This document shows positions 57,643 to 64,000 of a DNA stretch of 64,000 nucleotides, in pieces. Origin of the DNA: Ascaphus truei (Eukaryota > Chordata > Amphibia > Anura > Ascaphidae). How positions within the stretch are numbered: position 1 is the stretch's first letter; each line of letters opens with the position of its first letter. Below the pieces are notes generated by a model. It saw only the letters and a program-made list of their open reading frames with translations. It searched no databases and was not told where the DNA came from. The translations under genes were made by a program, and so were the position numbers. The DNA is taken from NCBI GenBank assembly GCA_036426205.1, contig CM071574.1, positions 14,110,130 to 14,174,129 on the forward strand, in the 5' to 3' direction.

Positions 57643-60480
57643 CAGGGTTGAGCAAACTTTTTACGCCGAGCCCCCCTTTTCATCCATAAAATTTCTCGGG
57701 CCCCCCCTGCCTGATGTAATCAAAATCACATGAAAAAAAAAAAAAAAAAAAAACCTTTATTAAACAGTATACAATATAAATCCAAATATGTCTAAATACT
57801 TATATATTTCAACAGCTTCAACAGCAGCTATTTTTTCCACGCTGCCACTGAGAGCGGTGACATCACCAACTCTCCAAGCATGAGCACAGGGTGTCCTGCA
57901 TAATGGATCGCAGCGAAGCAGGTTGCCAGCGGAGGAGAGCAGGACCACAGCGCTATTGCAGGGCAGACACCGGGAGGGGCGTTTGACTTCACCGTGCTCG
58001 GGCGTGCTCCTCCCCGTACCTCCGAAGCCCCTACGCGTGTGCACACACACACCATCACGTGGCCGCCACCTGCACTATCCTGTTCAGCCACCCGCACACA
58101 TCTTCGGCTGCCCGCTCGTGCACATCTTCTTGGCTGCCCCTCGCGCACAGCTTTTTCGTCCTCCCGCGCACAGCGTCTGCTGGCCCGCGCACCCAGTTTT
58201 CGCCGCACGCCGCCTGCGCCCCCCTAAATAATCTTGCGCCTCATGGCCCCCCAGCTTGCACACCACTGCATTACAACACACACTCTCTCTCTCAATCAAT
58301 CACCACATACACACACACTCACCACATATACACACACAATCCCCCCCCCCACACACACCCACCCCCCCCCCCCCCCCCCCCCCCCCCACCCCCCCACACA
58401 CCCCCCACACACAGTCAATCCCCACACACACACACACACTCAATCCACACACACACACACTCAATCCCCCCACACACACACTCAATCCCCACACACACAC
58501 ACTCAATCCCCACACACACACACTCAATCCCCCCCACACACACACTCAATCCCCCCAACACACACACACACACTCAATCCCCCCCACACACACTCAATCC
58601 CCCCCACACATACACTCAATCCCCCCCACACACACACTCAATCCCTCCCACACACACACTCAATCCCCCCCACACACACACTCAATCTGCCCCACACACA
58701 CACACTCCTTCCCGGGGGCCCCCTCATGTATCCCCGCCCCCCACCCCCCGCCAGCTCCATCCTCCCCACCACACACACTCCCATCCCCCCCCCACCCCCC
58801 TCTCGGCGTCCTCCCCCCACCGACCCCCCCCTCCCCCCCCCCCACACACCCTCCTCCCCCCCCCCCCACCCCGAGAACCCTCTCCCACCCAACGCCCCCC
58901 CCCAGGCACCATCCCCCCCCCCCCACTCCCCCACCCTCCCCCCCCACCCCCCCATCCGGGTGGCCGATCGCCGCCCCCCCGCCCCCCACCAGCCACCCCT
59001 CCCGTTCCCCCCCCCCCCCTCCCACGCCCTCCCTCCCTCCCCCCCCCGCTCGCCCACCCCCCCCCCCCGCCGTCCCCCCCCCCCCCCCCCCCCCCCCTTC
59101 CCTCCCCCCGCCCCACCCCTCCCCCTCGCCCCCCCCCCGCCCCTCCCATTCCCCGAACTCAATCCCCCCCACATCTCTACACTCAATCCCCGCACAGCAC
59201 ACCCGCAATCCCCCCCACACCCCACTCAATCATCCCCCCCCCACCACCCACCCCCCCAACACACTCCCCCCCCACACACAACACAACACCCACCCCCACA
59301 CCCACTCCCCCCTATCCCCCCTCCCCACTCCCACACGACAACTCCTCCCCTCACCCCCCTCACTCCCCGTCCCTCCCATCCCCCCCCCACACACATCGCT
59401 CTCCCATCATCCCTCCCCACGAACTCGGGCCACTCCCGCCCCCCCCACCCTACCACTCTACTCCCTCCCCTCCCACCAGCCCCCCCCCCCACCCGACCCC
59501 CGTCATCCCTACCTCGCCACCACCACAGGCCCACACATCACACATCCCACACACACACACACACACACACACACAATTCACCCAACACATGCACACTACA
59601 ACCCTCACAACACCACACGACAATCATCACACACCCACCCACACACACGACCTACCTACCTTCAACCTCCCCCCCCCCCCCACTCTAATTTCTCCCACAC
59701 CACACTGCAATCCCCCCCACACACCCCCTCCATCCCCCCCACACACACACTCAATCCCCCGAACACCCACCCCCCATCCTCCCCCCGCCCACCACCACCA
59801 CCCCTCCTCAATCCTCCTCTCCCGTCCCCCCGCCCCAGCACAACTATTCACCGGCCCAATTGCACCCCCTCCCCCTCCCCCAGCACACTCAATCCCCCCC
59901 CCCGACACAACACACTCGAATCCCCCCTCCCCCACCACCCACTCACTCCCCTCCACCACACACTCCCCCCCCCCCGCACACCCCACCTCTACTCCCCCCC
60001 CTCATGGTTAGAAGGTTTGCCCCCCACACTCCCTGTCCCCCTCGCCCTCCGCACCCCCCCCGCGCGATAACGCCGGCTGTCCCTACCTCCGCCCCCCTCC
60101 CCGCCCCCCCCGGGACCATATCCCCTGCCGTACCGCTCGCTCCTGAGCGCGGCCGCCGCCCCCTCCCCGCTCGCCTCCCTTCCCCGCCTCACACATTTCA
60201 CCTGTGTTTGCGCGAATGATTCTCCTATCCCCCAACCCACCCCATGCTGCTGAAAACTGGTGCGGGAAGCAGACAGGAAGAGAAGGAGGGGCTGTCTGTG
60301 TGCAGAGAGAAGCCCCGCCCCCTCTGCAAAACACAGACACATAGAAGCAGCAGCACGGAGCTTCTGTCCACCCGTGCACAGCTCTGCCCGCCCCCAGGTT
60401 TCCCTGCAAGCAGCCCGCGCCCCCCCTACATAATCTTGTGTCCCCCCAAGGGGGCGCGCCCCCCAGTTTGCGCACCGCTG
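57643..60480. mobile_element. hAT non-autonomous element, 2.8 kb, perfect 8-bp target duplication
   Basis: Flanked by CTCTAGAT (57635-57642 and 60481-60488). Ends CAGGGTTGAGCAAACTTTTT and the inverted CCAGTTTGCGCACCGCTG, the same termini as the 298-bp element at 41678-41975. The subterminal parts are GC-rich; the interior is expanded by CA/C-rich repeats. No transposase is encoded; the 650-residue proline/histidine-rich plus-strand frame is a repeat artefact. Confidence 0.85.
58300..59990. repeat. CA/C-rich minisatellite and low-complexity array inside hAT element
   Basis: Units CACACACACTCAATCCCCCC of ~18-24 bp occupy about 58390-58700, recur around 59155-59230 and 59735-59760, and are separated by very C-rich sequence with CCCCCACC motifs. 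Confidence 0.9.
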
Positions 60481-60597
60481 CTCTAGATAGTTCTCTTTTC
60501 CTTTCAGTATAGAAAGGGTATACTACTACAGAGAGTGGGCAAATGGTGGTATCTTACTGCTCACCTATAATAGAATACTCATAAGATACACTAAGGG

Positions 60598-61553
60598 TGC
60601 TAACCCAACTAAAACTGATTGACTGGTATACAAATAAACAGCACCAGCTATACCTATCTCCTTCCTACTGTGGTAAGTCCTGTTAAAGGCAGACACCAGT
60701 AGTGATCATGGGTTTTCCCCGCTTTAAGCCCTGACTTGATTAGTGGAGGTAGGTCCCCTGACTCTGTGTGCAGGCAGAGACACAGGGGAGGGGTCTGCTG
60801 ACATCATGATAGGCGGGCTGTCTCTATTTAGTGGGCTGCTCCTGTGAGTCTGTTGGAGTTAGTTAGAGCTGAAGCAGAGAGTTGGTGTGCTGAAGCCGGG
60901 TCTGGAGAAAGTGCTGCAGCAGAGTCTGAGCTTGGAGCATGCAAAGGAGAGGAGAGACTCAGCCACCTTGAGTAGAGCTGATAGCACCATAGACCTGGTG
61001 GACCAATGCCCCTCACTCCAATGCTGGGGTGATGGGGAGAATCCATTCCCCACCCAGAGGATAACCTCTGAGGTGGGCAGTGGGGTATTGACGCCCCAGC
61101 ACAGACCATCCTGTCGGAGGATAAACTTGGAGGGAAGGAGAGGAGGAAAGACCTGTACAGGGAGAAGGGTCGAGTGATAAGTGGGACATTGCTGTTGTTG
61201 TTGTGGCTGCTTGTCGCCACTACATTTGGTGGCGCTGATCCGACAAATAAAGAGAGACAATACGTTTATATCAAAGACTGTTGTGTGATTCTGGAGCATC
61301 CACCTTGGGACCAGGGTTCACTCTTCTATACAGGTCCCATCCCACATCCCTGGGAGTATAGAGGATGGAGGCGCTGCACCACTAAAGCATGGAGGCTACT
61401 ACCCCAGAAGCCTGGCCCTGTGATCCCCCACAACATCGCGGGAGACTCAGGCCCTCCTGTTCTCCACACGCACCACTAAGTACATGTAATCCGCCCTCAC
61501 ACACCCTAGATATGTCAGATGAGTCTAGAGGGGGGGGGGGAATATGGGTTACA
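60598..61553 (+). mobile_element. LTR-like repeat
   Basis: Begins TGCTAACCC and ends ATATGGGTTACA, so the ends are inverted TG...CA. Polyadenylation signal AATAAA is at 61244-61249, preceded by a GTTGTTGTTGTGGCTGCTTG stretch. Sections match the candidate LTR at 46896-47635 (GGTAAGTCCTG, ATCATGGGTTTTCCCC, CCCCACAACATCGCGGGA against CTCCACAACACAGCGGGATA), and its 3' part matches the antisense copy near 41533-42000. No clear target duplication. The 5' limit is tentative. Confidence 0.45.
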
Positions 61554-61612
61554 CATATATATATATATAGATATATTATACACACATATATACATATATA
61601 CATATATATGTA

Positions 61613-61768
61613 CAGTGGTTGACAAATCACCAAAAAATCTACTCGCCACACAAAAAAATCTACTCGCCACCTAGTACCAAACGTGTGCTACTTGGGCCAA
61701 TATTTACTCGCCCGGGGGTTACATCCACTCGCCCGGGGCGAGCAAATGTATAGGTTTGTCAAACACTG
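61613..61768. mobile_element. TA-flanked MITE, 156 bp, compact form of the 23.3-kb element
   Basis: TA on both sides (61611-61612, 61769-61770). Ends CAGTGGTTGACAAATC and the inverted GTTTGTCAAACACTG. Interior contains ATCTACTCGCC twice and CCAATATTTACTCGCCC. CAGTG next to TA fits Tc1/mariner. It provides the reference ends for the enlarged element at 23331-28623 and the second copy's right end at 36365. Confidence 0.75.
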
Positions 61769-61770
61769 TA

Positions 61771-62098
61771 TATGCCCCCCCCCCCCCCCCGCGCGCTTGC
61801 GAAATAGCCAGGACACCCGGCGCTCATGCTTGGAGAGCTGGTGACGTCACCGCTCTCAAGCATGAGCGCGGTCAGTGCCAGCGGGGCCGGAGCCTTAAGG
61901 CATTGTTTGTGCCCATAGACCATGCGGGCGGAGGCAGGAGGGGGTGTGCGTTGCCCAAGAAATCAGTTAAAACTGATTTCTTGGCGCAACACGTGGGTCA
62001 CGTGAGCGGTTCGCCCAATGAGGGCAAACCAGCTCTGTGATGCCCCTAGGAACGCCCCCCACCATGGCCAGGGAAAGCATCCACTTTCCCACAGCCTC
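61771..62098. other. GC-rich segment with inverted CATGAGCGC repeats, no gene seen
   Basis: GCGCTCATGCTTGGAGAG and the inverted CTCTCAAGCATGAGCGC (61831-61870) form a perfect-looking hairpin around TGACGTCA. Similar sequence (CTCTCCAAGCATGAGC with GGTGACATCACC) lies in the hAT element at 57850-57890. Probably part of another hAT-related repeat. Confidence 0.45.
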
Positions 62099-62106
62099 CA
62101 CACGCC

Positions 62107-63016
62107 CGGGGTTGCCACCTCTCCGGGTTTCACCCGGAGACTTCAGGTTTGGCATCCCTTTCTCCAGGCTACGGGTTTGTCCTTGAAATCTCCGGGCAGG
62201 TGGTCTGGATGGCAGTGAGCAGTGGTGCGCTCACGTCAATGACAGGAGCCGGGCTGCAGAGGATTGGATGGCTGTGGTGGAGTGTTCTACGTGTGTGCGC
62301 GCACAAGCGCTCCCAAGTACCCCCAATTTGGAAGTCAAGTCCTCCTTGACTTTCTTTGTCTCCACTGCAGCCAGCTACCGGTCACTCACCTGTTCCTGTC
62401 CTGCATTGCGATGCCACACTGCTCACTGAGTCAGTCTCACTCCGTCCTCGCTGGCTGCCCTCCTGCTGGGGCTGCTGCTTCAAGTTCATGTTCCCCTGCT
62501 TCAAGCCTGTTTATTTATCACTAGGGTGCACTGGGATATGGATATATGTATATATGTGTATGCAACTTGTGGCAATGTATTTCTGCTGCTGCTACCGCCA
62601 CTATTGGTTCAAGATGCTTTTCACAAACTTGACGTTTTGTGAGATTGTCATCAGCGTTGGTTATAAATAATAGAAATGACATAAGGTAATATACAATTCC
62701 ATATACCGTTAACGCAGCAACCGTACCTGCAACAGCAATGTCTTCGGCATCTCCCCCTACAACTACTGTCAATATGGCTGCGAGGCGTAAAATGGCACTG
62801 CGTTGCCATGCCAATGGGAACGTCACGTGACGTAACAGCATTACGTGATTCCCGTTGCCATGACCATGAGATGCCACATGGCATGACGTCATGCGGTGCC
62901 ACGTTGTCATGGCAACTTGACGCCGCATAGCGCCCCGTTGTCATGGCAACACAGTGTCATTTAAAAAAAAAAAAAAAAAACTCCGGGTTGGCCGTCAGTC
63001 AAAGGTGGCAACCCTG
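62107..63016. mobile_element. hAT non-autonomous element, 910 bp, perfect 8-bp target duplication
   Basis: Flanked by CACACGCC (62099-62106, 63017-63024). Ends CGGGGTTGCCACC and the inverted GGTGGCAACCCTG. Interior 62275-62440 matches 39520-39680 of another hAT element with different ends. Near the right end lie TGACGTCA (62884-62891) and two copies of the palindrome GTTGTCATGGCAAC (62903-62916, 62937-62950). No transposase. Confidence 0.88.
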
Positions 63017-63024
63017 CACACGCC

Positions 63025-63379
63025 TGCGCGCGGGCGAAGGCACCATGGCCCGGGCCTTAGGAAGGACTGTCACAGACTCCTTGAAAGACAAACCTTAGTT
63101 TTTCATAGATTTAGGTTTTACTTTGCAGAGCTTTTCAAACCTCCACAGGTCTCTTCTGACAGTTCACATGAAAATTATTTGCTAAAGAAAATTAAATTAA
63201 AACGCATGAAATGTGTTTAAAAGAGAGGCCATCGACATACAAAAACGCTAATTCACACTTCTTTACCATATACAGCACTCCACAGGTATTTATAACCCCA
63301 AATAAGCATAAAAAGTGATAATATGGGTTTTTGTTATTGTTCATCAAACAATAAAGTATTAGGTTGTTGAAGTGTCATA
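63025..63379. other. Intergenic, no gene seen
   Basis: AT-rich, no recognisable gene or repeat. Confidence 0.45.
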
Positions 63380-63399
63380 AAAAAGGGAAAATGGGCGTG

Positions 63400-63760
63400 A
63401 CCCGCTGCAAATGGGTGCGGCGAGTGACACATCGCGGGGTGGGCGGGGCTTGCGGGGTCTGACGTCCTCCAGCTCTGTCACTTGTCGGGCGGGAGCCGGA
63501 CGGGGTGCAGCTACTTTTAGCGCGCTGAGGGGAAGCAGCCGGGGACTGCAGGTGAGACGAGATGAAGCGGGAAATGCCGGAAAGTAGGGTGGGCGGCAAT
63601 AAAATGCCATATGACGTAAGAGCCGGTGGACCGGAGGCGGCGGTGGCGGCTGGGGAACTCAGTGCCTTGCCGGAGCTCGTCACTCGGCAGGCCAATCAGA
63701 ACACTGGTTGTGGCCGAAGAGAAGTGACAGCCACTGCAGTTGGCTGGTGTTCCCTGTGAC
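63400..63760 (+). promoter_or_regulatory. CpG-rich promoter candidate with possible first exon and splice donor
   Basis: CpG-dense sequence without transposon ends. It contains a GC box GGGCGGGG (63441-63448), CRE-like TGACGTCC (63460-63467) and TGACGTAA (63612-63619), and CCAAT (63692-63696). GACTGCAG followed by GTGAGA (donor GT at 63552-63553) is a strong splice-donor match, which would end a short non-coding exon. A frame from 63562 (MKREMPESRVGG..., 65 residues) starts after that donor and has no known family. If a promoter, the gene would extend rightward beyond the window; direction is inferred from the donor only. Confidence 0.4.
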
Positions 63761-63840
63761 GCAGGGTGGTAATGGGCTGGGCTTCCCCTGCAGCAGGGAA
63801 GGTTGTTTGACCTCGAAGTCCTATAGTAATGATAGGTGGG

Positions 63841-64000
63841 CTCGAGCAAGCATGGCTTTATAGGGCCAGTCATTCGGGGAATCCAATTTATAATGTTTTT
63901 AGGATCCAGCCATGGCTCTATGGGGTTAGGTATTTAGTGGAATCCATTGTTTAATATACTGTATATAGGATGCAGACATGGCTTTATGGGGAAGGAGTGG
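63841..64000. repeat. 60-66-bp tandem repeat, cut by the window edge
   Basis: CATGGCTTTATAGGG, CATGGCTCTATGGGG and CATGGCTTTATGGGG start units at 63851, 63911 and 63977, each followed by GGAATCCA-type sequence. At least 2.4 units are visible; the array continues outside. Confidence 0.75.

Noticed and set aside
58059..60011. 650-residue proline/histidine/threonine-rich plus-strand frame
   Set aside because: Translation of CA/C-rich repeats inside a hAT element with proven ends; overlapping frames of 484 and 604 residues show there is no coding bias.
62610..62660. Minus-strand CTGATGACAATC...TTTGTGAAAAG resembling a hammerhead or Penelope terminal repeat
   Set aside because: A CACAAA/TTTGTG stem can form, but spacing to CTGATGA is too long and no stem I or cleavage triplet is found.
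63562..63759. 65-residue frame in the CpG-rich segment
   Set aside because: It lies after a strong splice donor, has no recognisable domain, and GC-rich sequence gives such frames by chance. Not annotated as coding.

Overview
The window reads as nuclear DNA of a vertebrate, most likely an amphibian and probably an anuran. This rests on the repeat content: CR1/L2-type LINEs ending in (ACAT)n, a Rex1-like LINE tail, an L1 tail with poly(A), Penelope-like elements, tRNA-derived SINEs, TTAA-flanked T2/Kolobok-like elements and many hAT-type non-autonomous elements. I could not recognise any host protein-coding exon, tRNA gene or rRNA gene. The only remnants of real coding sequence are broken reverse transcriptases. 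The long minus-strand reading frames over 24.6-26.6 kb and 31.6-35.3 kb, and the plus-strand one over 58.1-60.0 kb, are frames through simple repeats, not genes.

Layout. 1-9.1 kb: a dense mosaic of old repeats (Rex1-like LINE end, Penelope terminal repeat, hAT MITE, antisense CR1/L2 LINE with RT remnants, a family of tRNA-derived SINEs, fold-back elements). 9.1-18.6 kb: AT-rich, mostly single-copy sequence with a TTAA-flanked element, a piggyBac-like MITE, two stretches that look like conserved enhancers, and at 16.6 kb a sequence matching the complete hammerhead ribozyme secondary structure. 18.7-23.0 kb: a Penelope-like RT fragment and a 5'-truncated L1 insertion with a 15-bp target duplication. 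23.3-39.1 kb: two successive copies of a ~7.7-kb unit, each made of a GA-rich minisatellite, a CA/C-rich block, a ~70-bp GC-rich satellite, a TA-flanked transposon end, a Harbinger-like MITE and AT-rich sequence. The copies differ mostly by small indels, so an assembly artefact must be considered. 39.1-40.8 kb: a fold-back structure split by a hAT element. 41-57 kb: LTR-like repeats, MITEs, a second Penelope terminal repeat with a hammerhead-like core, a 35-bp minisatellite, then a ~4-kb gene desert with homeodomain/POU-type motif clusters. 57.6-63.0 kb: a 2.8-kb hAT element swollen by CA/C-rich repeats, an LTR-like repeat, a TA-flanked MITE and another hAT element. 63.4-63.8 kb: a CpG-rich segment with GC box, CRE-like and CCAAT motifs and a good splice donor, the best candidate for the 5' end of a host gene.

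No genes act together here in an operon-like sense. The functional candidates are the self-cleaving RNA motif at 16.6 kb, regulatory motif clusters, and the CpG-rich promoter candidate at the right end. All calls come from reading the sequence; no database search was possible.
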